Of a stretch of DNA of 64,000 bases, positions 42,149 through 50,276 are shown piece after piece; within the stretch, counting starts at the first letter, position 1, and each line of letters opens with the position of its first letter. The notes beneath the pieces are model-generated. The model worked only from the letters and a program-made list of their open reading frames with translations. It made no database searches and had not been told where the DNA came from. This DNA comes from Blastomonas natatoria (lineage in GTDB: Bacteria > Pseudomonadota > Alphaproteobacteria > Sphingomonadales > Sphingomonadaceae), in NCBI RefSeq assembly GCF_003201955.1, contig NZ_QJJM01000002.1, positions 270,973 to 334,972 on the forward strand, read 5' to 3'. Made by a program: the position numbers and the translations under genes.

Positions 42149-45100
42149 GGACGGTCCTCGCTTTCTGGGGGCTGAATGCCCGGTTTTGCTGGCGTTGTCG
42201 AACTCGCCGGAAGATTGCCGATGCCGGGATTGTTCACCTGGCCCGGCAGCAGGCCGAGCACGCCGGGGTCGGTGATGTATTGCGTGTCATAGAGCGACCG
42301 CGCCGAAGTGATCAGTTGCAGGAAGGGCGCGGCGATGGTGACGTTGAACTGCAGCGGCAGCTTCTCGACCTGGCGGGTCAGGAAATTGCGCGACGCCCCC
42401 TCGCCCTGGCTCAGTCCGTCAAACCGGATCCGGGTGATGACCTCGCCCGCAAGATCGCCGTCCATCTCGACCACGAGATAGCGATAGCGTAATGATCTCA
42501 GAGCGTTGAAAGCGAAATTCGCCATCGTTCCGAGGTTTTCATACGTCAGGTCGCCGACATAGGACAGGGTGCCGCCGTCCTCGATCACTTCAAGTCGCCC
42601 ACCGCGGACATGTCCCCCGTCCTTGTCGAACACGATCGGAATCACGCCTGCGAAATGCCCCGTGGCATTGATGTTCTCGAAATCGAAACCGGCAAGGAAC
42701 TGCGCCGCATCGACCCGATCGACGCGGAATACCAGACGGCGAGGTTCCTCGGTGACAAGATCGACCAGACCGGGATCCAGGAGGAGCCTTCCGCCGGCAA
42801 AAGGCCATTCCCCACCCTCGACCTGCATCCGGAAGCCCGGAAGGATCCTGTAGCGAATCGTTCCATCGTAGACGGCAAAGCCCGGATTGACCTGCGCAAG
42901 CCTGACCACCTGGCCGGGCGCGGTCTCGAATCCGAGGAGATCGGTGAAGACAATCTCGCCGGACAGTCCGGTGACCGGGCCGAATGCAGCGGCAAAATCG
43001 AGCGAATCGGTACGAAACCGCCCGGTGCTTGCGGTGACGCCGCTAGCGGACCAGTCGATCCGGCCCTGTCCGGTCACAAGCCCCCGCGTATTGGCAATGA
43101 TGCCGAGCGCAATGTTGCTGACCATTTCGGGCTGGAGCCGGTCGTCAAAGGTCAGCGCATCGACGGCCAGATCAGCATGGCCCGTCATGGTCGAAAGGTC
43201 ATGCGCAATTGCGACGCGCGCCACGGGGCGCAGTGTCTGCGGTTCATCGAGAATGCCCGTCACCGCGATCCGCCCGTCTGCGAGCGTCAGCCGCATGTCG
43301 TCGGTGATCAGCGGCTGGAACCGCGCCGGGGCCTGCCGGTCGCGCAGCATCCATTCGTCGCCCTGCACATCAAGCACCGAATCGGCAAAAGACCATATGC
43401 CCGATCCATGGGTCAGCATCAGCGGCACTGCACCGATCGTCGCCTCGGCATCGGCATAGGCGCCGCCCAGCGCTCCGCCGAGATCGACGCTGAAATCACC
43501 AGAGGTGATATGCGTGCCGGATGCCTGGGGACCGATCAGCAGATCGACTTCGCTCAGCTTTATCGCGCCCGGAAAATCGATCCGCGCCGAGGCCGCTGCC
43601 AGTTTCAGATCGGATGACCCGAGCCTGCCCTGCAACCGCATCGGTCCAGCCATCCGCGCGGCCATCTGCACACCGCCGGGTCCAGAGCGAAAGATCGGCC
43701 GCCCGCGATCGGGGCAAAGCGCCAGCGTCTGCCGTCCGCTGATGAAATTCGACACGCGAAGCTGCTCGACCCGCACGGTCTGGCAGCCGTCATACATGGC
43801 AAATCCAGCACCCTCGCTCCAGCGCCCCTGCAGCGGCAGCGCCAACCCTTCGACCCGTCCGCCCGGCAACGGCCCGGAGAGCCGCGCTGCCCCGGCAAAG
43901 CTGAGGCCACCGCGCCCGTTCCAGAGTGCCTCGAACTGCGGCAGCGCCAGCGAGGCATCACCGGCGGCATAGGTTTCCATCGCGAGCTTCAGCGCATAAG
44001 CCCCCTGCCCGCGCGGAACGATACGAAACTGCGCTACCGGAAGCCCAGCCCCGCCCGTCGCCAGATTGCCCGCCATCTGCAACTCTTCACCCACACGCCG
44101 AATGGTCAGGCTGTTGCCGCCGATCAGCCGCTCTCCCCGCCCGCCGGTCAACGCCAGGCGCGGAATCGCCAGCGAGAAGGCTTCGCCCCGCATGCGCGCA
44201 TCTACCATCATCGCCAGGTCCGAACCCGGCATCGCGCGACGCGCCGCGGTGGCCATCCGCTGCACCAGGGGTGCAATCGGCAGACTGGCGCTCGCCTTTA
44301 CCGCCTGTTCCAGCCCGGCAAGGCGTTCGCGCCCAATTGTCAGGCTCTCCCCGCGCATATCGCCCTCGAATCGGGCGTCGTTCGATGCTCCATCCCATCG
44401 CAGAACCGCCCTGCCCTTGGCATCGAGCCGCCGAAATCCGAGGTCCGCGCCCGCAGGTTGGTCCAGCGCCAGATCGATATCGCCATCAAGCTGCTGGCCA
44501 GACATGGCAAAGCCAAGCCTGCCGCCCAGCCCGTTTGCGGCAAAGCCAGAAGCCCTTATCCCGCCGACCGCCGGGATCAGCGCGCCCTCGATCCGGTCGA
44601 GCGCTGCATTGGCCTCGGCCCGCAGCGAAACCGACGACTGTCCGACCGCAAGAGCTCCGGTGTCGCAGGCCAGACCCGCAAAACGCACCGGGCCGCGAAA
44701 CTGCGGGCGCTCGTTTGCGATACCGATCGCGCCGAATAGGCTAGGCCGATCGAGCGCGCAGCCCTGATACGCGAGACGCGCACCGATAGCCGCAACCTTT
44801 CCCTTGAATCCGTCTCGCAGGTTGCCCTGTCCGTCCGCTTTCACCCCAACCGTGCCATAGGGGCTTTCGATCCGTACCCGCGCATCGCGCAGCGTCAGAT
44901 CAAGGCGCGGTAGGCGGAATGGCTCCTTGCTTTCGGTGTAGAGCAGCTTGTCGAGACTGCCGAAGCTGACGCGCCCCCTGTCGAGCCGTCCGTAGCCGCG
45001 CAGCCCGTCGACGCTCACCTTGTCGATGCGCAATCCGAAAAGCCCACCGCTCACATCCACGCTCAGCCGCGCGATCGTTGCATCGGGTCGCGTCGGATCG

Positions 45101-45360
45101 CCGAGCACCAGATTGCGCACCGTCTGGCGGCCGACTCCGATCGATTCGATATCGTAACGCGCCTCGATCCCGCGCGCCTCCAGCTCGTTGCCGATCAGGT
45201 TGCGCGCGATATCCTCGCGCTGCGTCCAGGCGACAAGTCCTGCAAATCCCAACAGCGCGACGCCATAAAGCGCCATGCGCAGCGGCCAGGCCATGCGCCG
45301 CCACGCGCGGACCTGCCGCTCGGGCGGGATCGCCTGGGCCTCGGTATCGGGATCAGTCAT
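42145..45360 (-). CDS. ydbH: YdbH-family AsmA-like intermembrane lipid-transport protein
   Basis: A 1071-residue protein with a cytoplasmic N-terminus, one membrane anchor (about residues 28-48, MALYGVALLGFAGLVAW), and a very long periplasmic beta-rich region of the AsmA/YdbH type. The C-terminal part (VEVIEDGGTLSYVGDLTYENLGTMANFAFNALRSLRYRYL) is the most conserved. In E. coli YdbH works with TamB and YhdP to carry phospholipids to the outer membrane through a hydrophobic groove. The operon order ydbH-ynbE-ydbL with overlapping genes is the same here. The ATG at 45360 is preferred (AGGTG upstream). Confidence 0.9.
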   Translation of the reverse strand: MTDPDTEAQAIPPERQVRAWRRMAWPLRMALYGVALLGFAGLVAWTQREDIARNLIGNELEARGIEARYDIESIGVGRQTVRNLVLGDPTRPDATIARLSVDVSGGLFGLRIDKVSVDGLRGYGRLDRGRVSFGSLDKLLYTESKEPFRLPRLDLTLRDARVRIESPYGTVGVKADGQGNLRDGFKGKVAAIGARLAYQGCALDRPSLFGAIGIANERPQFRGPVRFAGLACDTGALAVGQSSVSLRAEANAALDRIEGALIPAVGGIRASGFAANGLGGRLGFAMSGQQLDGDIDLALDQPAGADLGFRRLDAKGRAVLRWDGASNDARFEGDMRGESLTIGRERLAGLEQAVKASASLPIAPLVQRMATAARRAMPGSDLAMMVDARMRGEAFSLAIPRLALTGGRGERLIGGNSLTIRRVGEELQMAGNLATGGAGLPVAQFRIVPRGQGAYALKLAMETYAAGDASLALPQFEALWNGRGGLSFAGAARLSGPLPGGRVEGLALPLQGRWSEGAGFAMYDGCQTVRVEQLRVSNFISGRQTLALCPDRGRPIFRSGPGGVQMAARMAGPMRLQGRLGSSDLKLAAASARIDFPGAIKLSEVDLLIGPQASGTHITSGDFSVDLGGALGGAYADAEATIGAVPLMLTHGSGIWSFADSVLDVQGDEWMLRDRQAPARFQPLITDDMRLTLADGRIAVTGILDEPQTLRPVARVAIAHDLSTMTGHADLAVDALTFDDRLQPEMVSNIALGIIANTRGLVTGQGRIDWSASGVTASTGRFRTDSLDFAAAFGPVTGLSGEIVFTDLLGFETAPGQVVRLAQVNPGFAVYDGTIRYRILPGFRMQVEGGEWPFAGGRLLLDPGLVDLVTEEPRRLVFRVDRVDAAQFLAGFDFENINATGHFAGVIPIVFDKDGGHVRGGRLEVIEDGGTLSYVGDLTYENLGTMANFAFNALRSLRYRYLVVEMDGDLAGEVITRIRFDGLSQGEGASRNFLTRQVEKLPLQFNVTIAAPFLQLITSARSLYDTQYITDPGVLGLLPGQVNNPGIGNLPASSTTPAKPGIQPPESEDRP

Positions 45361-45464
45361 CGGCACCTGAATGGCTTGCAAAGCATCGCGTTGCAACGAC
45401 GCAGGGACAAACCAGTTCCGACAAAGCGTTTGCCGATGGGGGAGTGAAAGATTAACCTCAAACG

Positions 45465-46193
45465 ATGCCCTCTTCGCTGCCCCTGCTGGCCGATGCCGAA
45501 CTGCCGGACCTCCCGGCGGGCGGACATCATGGCGCAGGCCATCGCGCCCGGCTTAGAGAGCGCTTGCTGAACACTGACGGAACCGGCCTGCATGATCATG
45601 AAATCGTCGAATATCTTCTGACCCTTGCCATTCCGCGCCGCGATACCAAGCCGCTTGCCAAGCAGCTGATAGACCATTTCGGTTCGCTCGCGGGCGTGCT
45701 TACCGCCGATGGCGACTCGCTGCGCGCGGTGCCGGGCATGGGCGAGACCAGCGCTGCGGCGCTCAAGATCGTGCAGGTTGCGGCGCGGCGGCTGGTCAGC
45801 GAGCCCGTCCGTCGCCAGCCGATCCTGTCCAGCTGGCAGGCGCTGCTCGATTATCTCAGGCTCGACATGGCGCATCTCACCCGCGAACGCGTGCGGGTGC
45901 TGTTCCTCAATGCCAAGAACATGCTCATCAGCGATGACGTGATGTCCGAAGGCTCGGTCGATCAGGCAGCGATCTACACCCGCCAGGTCATCAAGCGCGC
46001 GCTGGACCTTGGCGCGGTGTCGCTGATCCTGGTGCACAACCATCCCAGCGGCAATCCGCAGCCCAGCAAGCAGGACATCCAGATAACCCGCGAGATCATC
46101 GAAGCGGGCAAGCGCCTGGGCATCGGCGTGCACGACCATGTCATCATCGGGCTGGACGGGCATTCGAGCATGCGATCGATGGGGCTGATCTGA
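45465..46193 (+). CDS. radC: RadC family protein (JAB/MPN domain)
   Basis: A 242-residue protein with an N-terminal helix-hairpin-helix part (LRAVPGMGETSAAALKIVQVAARRL) and a C-terminal JAB1/MPN metalloprotease-like domain. The zinc motif is HNHPSGNPQPSKQD (HxH...SxxD) near residues 190-204, preceded by the conserved Glu in VMSEGSVDQ. The DNA-repair name is historical and the true role is unclear. It is divergent from ydbH. No strong ribosome site precedes the ATG. Confidence 0.93.
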   Translation: MPSSLPLLADAELPDLPAGGHHGAGHRARLRERLLNTDGTGLHDHEIVEYLLTLAIPRRDTKPLAKQLIDHFGSLAGVLTADGDSLRAVPGMGETSAAALKIVQVAARRLVSEPVRRQPILSSWQALLDYLRLDMAHLTRERVRVLFLNAKNMLISDDVMSEGSVDQAAIYTRQVIKRALDLGAVSLILVHNHPSGNPQPSKQDIQITREIIEAGKRLGIGVHDHVIIGLDGHSSMRSMGLI

Positions 46194-46219
46194 TTGCTCG
46201 CTAGCGCACATTAGCCATC

Positions 46220-46302
46220 ATCCTGAACCAGTTTCAGGATCCTTCGTGCCCCAGCACCCTAAGGCGCGTTGGGCAGAAATGGGCCCTGAAACCCGTTCAG
46301 GG
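46220..46302. repeat. Pair of hairpins with TTCAGG cores
   Basis: Two perfect hairpins: ATCCTGAA/TTCAGGAT at 46220-46227 and 46233-46240 (5-base loop), and CCCTGAA/TTCAGGG at 46284-46290 and 46296-46302 (5-base loop). They share the CCTGAA/TTCAGG core and lie between radC and the flavoprotein gene. This looks like a dispersed intergenic repeat; neither hairpin has a T run. Confidence 0.75.
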
Positions 46303-46377
46303 TTGCGATCTGGCCGGGCAAAGGTGCTGCAACACGCCCCTTCCCCTCACTCGCCGCTTCCGTCATAGACCCGCGTC

Positions 46378-47559
46378 ATGCACGCCTACTCTTCCTACGA
46401 TGCCATCATCCTTGGCGCAGGTGCAGCCGGGCTGTTCTGCGCGGCGATCGCCGGGCAGCGCGGACGCAGGGTCCTGGTGATCGACCATGCCGATGCGGCG
46501 GGAAAGAAGATCCTGATATCTGGCGGCGGGCGCTGCAACTTCACCAATATCCACACCCAGGCTGATCGCTATCTCAGCGCCAACCCGCATTTCGCCAAAT
46601 CGGCGCTGGGCCGCTACAGCCCGCAGGACTTCATCGATCTGGTCGATGCGCACGGAATTGCCTGGCACGAAAAGACGCTGGGCCAGCTGTTCTGCGACGG
46701 ATCGGCCAAGCAGATCGTGGCGATGCTGCTCGATGAATGCGACAAGGGCGGCGTCACCATCGCGCTCGGCCATGCCATCCGCGCTGTCGACCATTCCGAT
46801 GGGCGCTATCGTGTCACCTGGGGCGATCGGAGCGCCGAGGCTCCTGCGCTGGTCATCGCCACGGGCGGGCCTTCGATTCCGAAAATGGGCGCGACGGGCT
46901 TTGCCTATGATCTCGCGCGCCAATTCAGCCTCAAGGTCGTCGAGCCGCGCCCGGCGCTGGTTCCGCTGACGCTGGGCGGTGACGAAACTCTGTTCCGGTC
47001 GCTGTCCGGCGTTGCGACCCAGGTGGTGGCGCGGGCAGGCAAGACCCTCTTCAGGGAAGCCGCGCTGTTTACGCACAAGGGACTGTCGGGACCGGCGATC
47101 CTGCAGGTCTCGAGCTATTGGCGGCATGGCGAACCGGTCGGGATCGACTTTCTGCCGGATGCAGCGCCCGGCTGGCTGACCGAAGCCAAGCGCCGTCAGC
47201 CGCGTGCGACCGTGCGCAGCATGCTGGGCGCACTGCTGCCCGATCGGCTGGCTTCAACCCTGGCCGACAGGATCGGGCGTGATGCAAGGCTCGCCGATAC
47301 GCCCGACCGGGTTCTTGCGGATACCGAGAGGCGCCTGGCCGACTGGACCTTTCACCCGAATGGCACCGAAGGTTATGCCAAGGCCGAAGTCACCGCAGGC
47401 GGTATCAGTACCGACGGCCTGTCTTCGCAGACCATGGAAGCCCGCAAGGTGCCCGGCCTTTACGTCATCGGAGAGGCGGTCGACGTGACCGGCTGGCTGG
47501 GCGGCTATAATTTCCAATGGGCCTGGGCCAGTGCCCATGCCGCAGGCAGTGCCATCTAG
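46378..47559 (+). CDS. NAD(P)/FAD-dependent oxidoreductase, HI0933 (BaiN/YhiN) family
   Basis: A 393-residue flavoprotein. The FAD-binding Rossmann motif is ILGAGAAGLFCAAIAGQRG near residue 10. It is followed by the family signature KKILISGGGRCNFTN. The C-terminal FAD motif is GLYVIGEAVDVTGWLGGYNFQWAWASAHAAG. HI0933-family enzymes are widespread and mostly uncharacterised; BaiN reduces bile-acid intermediates and others may act on unsaturated ketones or RNA. No membrane segments are present. The substrate is unknown. Confidence 0.9.
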   Translation: MHAYSSYDAIILGAGAAGLFCAAIAGQRGRRVLVIDHADAAGKKILISGGGRCNFTNIHTQADRYLSANPHFAKSALGRYSPQDFIDLVDAHGIAWHEKTLGQLFCDGSAKQIVAMLLDECDKGGVTIALGHAIRAVDHSDGRYRVTWGDRSAEAPALVIATGGPSIPKMGATGFAYDLARQFSLKVVEPRPALVPLTLGGDETLFRSLSGVATQVVARAGKTLFREAALFTHKGLSGPAILQVSSYWRHGEPVGIDFLPDAAPGWLTEAKRRQPRATVRSMLGALLPDRLASTLADRIGRDARLADTPDRVLADTERRLADWTFHPNGTEGYAKAEVTAGGISTDGLSSQTMEARKVPGLYVIGEAVDVTGWLGGYNFQWAWASAHAAGSAI

Positions 47560-47690
47560 GTTCGAATTGATGTGATTATCGCGATCTGGCTTGAAAACCA
47601 AACGTTTGCAGATTGATCCGAAATGGATTTTTCTATCCTGCCCACCGCTGCATAATCGAAAATTTACCAGTCGGGCAGATAGATGCCCTG

Positions 47691-48050
47691 ATGTCTGCGT
47701 CGAAACGAAATCCCGATGTGTCTGCACGACCTGCTGGTAGCGGGACCGGTCTGGTTGTGCTGATTCAGGGACTCGTCGTGACGCTTGCGCTGCTGGGAGC
47801 CATGCTGGCTCCCCCGAGGGAGGGGCCGATGATGGTCATTCCGCTCGGGGGAGAGCCGATGGCAGGGACGATGGACTGGGCATTGGGAGACGGGGCTGCC
47901 TTCATGGGCGCGGGTCCGCTTCCCGGTTCAATCCTTGTCTATGGCAAGCGCGAGCCGCTCACGAACAACGCATGGCGTCACAACAGCCTTGTCATAAAGG
48001 CGCCCGCAATCTTCTGCGGCACGTTGTCCTATCCCTCAAGGAACAGTTGA
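47691..48050 (+). CDS. Hypothetical single-pass membrane protein
   Basis: A 119-residue protein. One hydrophobic segment (TGLVVLIQGLVVTLALLGAML, about residues 20-40) anchors it in the inner membrane. The rest (VIPLGGEPMAGTMDWALGDGAAFMGAGPLPGSILVYGKRE) should be periplasmic. The small GxG-rich motif recalls uncharacterised sphingomonad proteins, but I cannot name a family. It ends 7 bases before the chemoreceptor start, so they are probably cotranscribed. Confidence 0.6.
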   Translation: MSASKRNPDVSARPAGSGTGLVVLIQGLVVTLALLGAMLAPPREGPMMVIPLGGEPMAGTMDWALGDGAAFMGAGPLPGSILVYGKREPLTNNAWRHNSLVIKAPAIFCGTLSYPSRNS

Positions 48051-48057
48051 ACGTCGC

Positions 48058-49590
48058 ATGGAACTGACAGGAATTCGCAGGAACGGTGCCCTCGCGCTGA
48101 TCATCATCGCATGGCTGTGTGTCATCGTCATCGGAGGCATCGGCTTCTATGACCATGGCAGCTGGCACCCGACAGCCATTGCCGCCGCCGCTACGCTGAT
48201 CCCGAGCTATCTGGTGTACAGCGGGCGCATCGACGCCACCACCCGGATGCTGCTTGGCGGCACACTGCCCGTTTATCCGGCCATCATGCTCTTCCAGGCA
48301 GCGGGCAGCAGCCTGCAGATGGATATCCATATGCTGTTCTTCGCGCTGCTCGCCGCGATTGTGGTGATGTGCGACTGGCGCGCGATCGTCACTGGAACGG
48401 CGATCATCGCCCTGCATCATCTGGGCACCAACTTCTTGATGCCGGCCTGGGTCTTTCCTGATGGAGCGGATCTGCCGCGTGTGATCCTGCATGCCGTGAT
48501 CGTTCTGATCGAAGCCGCCGTGCTGATCCAGGTATCCCTGCAACTCGAGCGCATGATCGAGCGCCAGGCGGCGGCACGCCGCGAGGCGGAGCGGCTGGAG
48601 CAGGACGCGGCCATCACGCGCGAGGCGATTGCCGCCAAGCAGACGCTGGTCATCGGGGCATTGGGCGAAGGCCTCAAAGCCATGGCGCGCAACGACCTTA
48701 CGGCCCGGATCGACCAGCCCTTCCCGCCCGAATACGAACAACTGCGCGCAGACTATCATGGGGCGCTGGAAGGCATGCGCAGTTCGCTGGACAAGATCTC
48801 CGGTGTCGCCACGCGCATCGACGAAAGCGCGGGCGATGTCAGCCATGCCTCGAACGACATGGCGGATCGGACCGAGCGGCAAAGCGCAACGCTGCACGAT
48901 ACGGTTTCGACCATCCGGTCGGTATCCGATTCGATCTCCGAAACCGCCAATCGCGCGGTCGAGGCGCGGCACGTGCTCGATGCCGCGCAGGGCGAGGCCG
49001 AAAAGTCATCCGGCATTGTCGAGCGTGCACGCGAGGCGATGACCAATATCGAAAGCTCTGCTCGCGAAATCGACCAGATCATCGCCGTGATCGACGCACT
49101 GTCGTTCCAGACAAACCTGCTGGCGCTCAACGCCGGGGTCGAGGCGGCGCGCGTGGGAGAAGCCGGCAAGGGCTTTGCAGTGGTCGCGTCCGAAGTGCGG
49201 GCGCTGGCCCAGCGGTCGGCCGAAGCGGCTCAGGACATCAAGACCAAGATCGGCACATCGAACGAACAGATTTCACTGGGTGTGAGCGTGGTCAGCGAAA
49301 CCAGCGAGACGCTGGAGCGGATCACCGCACGCATCCTGCAGATCAGTGAATTTGTCGCCACCATTGCCGGGTCGGTCGAAAGCCAGGCGACCAAGTTGCG
49401 CGAGGTCAACAGCACGGTGGGTGCGCTCGACGGCATCACCCAGCAAAATGCTGCGATGGTCGAGGAAACCAGCGCAGCAGCCCGCTCGCTGGCTGAACAG
49501 TCGCGCACGCTGGCGCAAGAGATCAGCTTGTTCCGGCTGGGACAGGCGGGATCCGTCAAGGCTGCACCAAAGCTCGCACGTGCAGCCTGA
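48058..49590 (+). CDS. Methyl-accepting chemotaxis protein with a multi-pass membrane sensor
   Basis: A 510-residue chemoreceptor. Residues about 1-165 hold several membrane helices with almost no periplasmic loop and a His-rich motif ALHHLGTNFLMPAWVFPDG. A HAMP-like coiled region follows (about 190-240). The signalling domain has the conserved hairpin tip IDALSFQTNLLALNAGVEAARVGEAGKGFAVVASEVRALAQRSAEAA near residues 350-395, so it should activate CheA/CheW. The absence of a periplasmic ligand domain suggests sensing within the membrane (energy state, a hydrophobic compound or metal). A second small membrane protein precedes it. Confidence 0.9.
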   Translation: MELTGIRRNGALALIIIAWLCVIVIGGIGFYDHGSWHPTAIAAAATLIPSYLVYSGRIDATTRMLLGGTLPVYPAIMLFQAAGSSLQMDIHMLFFALLAAIVVMCDWRAIVTGTAIIALHHLGTNFLMPAWVFPDGADLPRVILHAVIVLIEAAVLIQVSLQLERMIERQAAARREAERLEQDAAITREAIAAKQTLVIGALGEGLKAMARNDLTARIDQPFPPEYEQLRADYHGALEGMRSSLDKISGVATRIDESAGDVSHASNDMADRTERQSATLHDTVSTIRSVSDSISETANRAVEARHVLDAAQGEAEKSSGIVERAREAMTNIESSAREIDQIIAVIDALSFQTNLLALNAGVEAARVGEAGKGFAVVASEVRALAQRSAEAAQDIKTKIGTSNEQISLGVSVVSETSETLERITARILQISEFVATIAGSVESQATKLREVNSTVGALDGITQQNAAMVEETSAAARSLAEQSRTLAQEISLFRLGQAGSVKAAPKLARAA

Positions 49591-49596
49591 TATCCG

Positions 49597-49626
49597 GCCC
49601 GGGGTTTCGCGCGAGCGACCCCGGGC
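49597..49626. repeat. GC-rich hairpin after the chemoreceptor gene
   Basis: GCCCGGGGT (49597-49605) and ACCCCGGGC (49618-49626) form a perfect 9-base-pair stem with a 12-base loop. There is no T run after it. It lies between the convergent chemoreceptor and Tudor-like genes, so it may protect or end transcripts from either side. Confidence 0.6.
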
Positions 49627-49640
49627 GCGTGTTCTGCCGG

Positions 49641-50027
49641 TCAGCGGGTGCGGCAGCGCCCGGTGTTGGTATTCTCGATCGTGCCGTCGTCATCATAGCG
49701 GATCTGCATCGTGAAACCGTCCGAAGCGATCGAGCGGATGACGGCGTTATACCATTTGTTGTCGCTCCACAGGCATGCCACCCGGCTGCCGGCCTGCCAA
49801 TCGAAGGGGAGCACGGTATTGGCCTGACGCGTTTCGACATCGCCATCATCGAAGCGGACCGTTACCAGCGCGCCGGAACGGGATTCCACGACGCCAGGAT
49901 AATAGACGGAGCTGCCACGCCAGGGCGAGAGCACCCAATCACCTACCTCTTGGGCCATGGCCTGAGCCGGAAGTGCCAGCCCAGCAAACGCCGCAGCGAC
50001 AGCAATGCATGCCTTCATTGTCTTCAT
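49641..50027 (-). CDS. Secreted Tudor/Agenet-like protein
   Basis: A 128-residue secreted protein with a signal peptide (MKTMKACIAVAAAFAGLALP, cut after AMA near residue 25). The mature part shows two small SH3-like barrels of Tudor/Agenet type: EVGDWVLSPWRGSSVYYPGVVESRSGALVTVRFDDGDVETR and GSRVACLWSDNKWYNAVIRSIASDGFTMQIRYDDDG. Such domains bind ligands through an aromatic cage; their periplasmic role is unknown. The ATG at 50027 has AAGGGG 6 bases upstream. Confidence 0.75.
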   Translation of the reverse strand: MKTMKACIAVAAAFAGLALPAQAMAQEVGDWVLSPWRGSSVYYPGVVESRSGALVTVRFDDGDVETRQANTVLPFDWQAGSRVACLWSDNKWYNAVIRSIASDGFTMQIRYDDDGTIENTNTGRCRTR

Positions 50028-50276
50028 GATCATCCCCTTCTGATCGGCAGTTATGAATTGGCGACACGACCGCCGCAGGCATCACGCTATACCCAAATCA
50101 ATTTCGGCTCAATCTGATGGTATTGGCTCGGCCCACCATGCCCGGGCGAATATGATTGTGCATTGGCGGCAAAAGCGCTAGGGGCGCAGGCTTGCAGCGA
50201 CGCCGAATTTTGGGCGTCGCGCGCGGTTTCGCCGATGATGCGAAACCTACGCATCATCGATACGAATTGAAATCCC

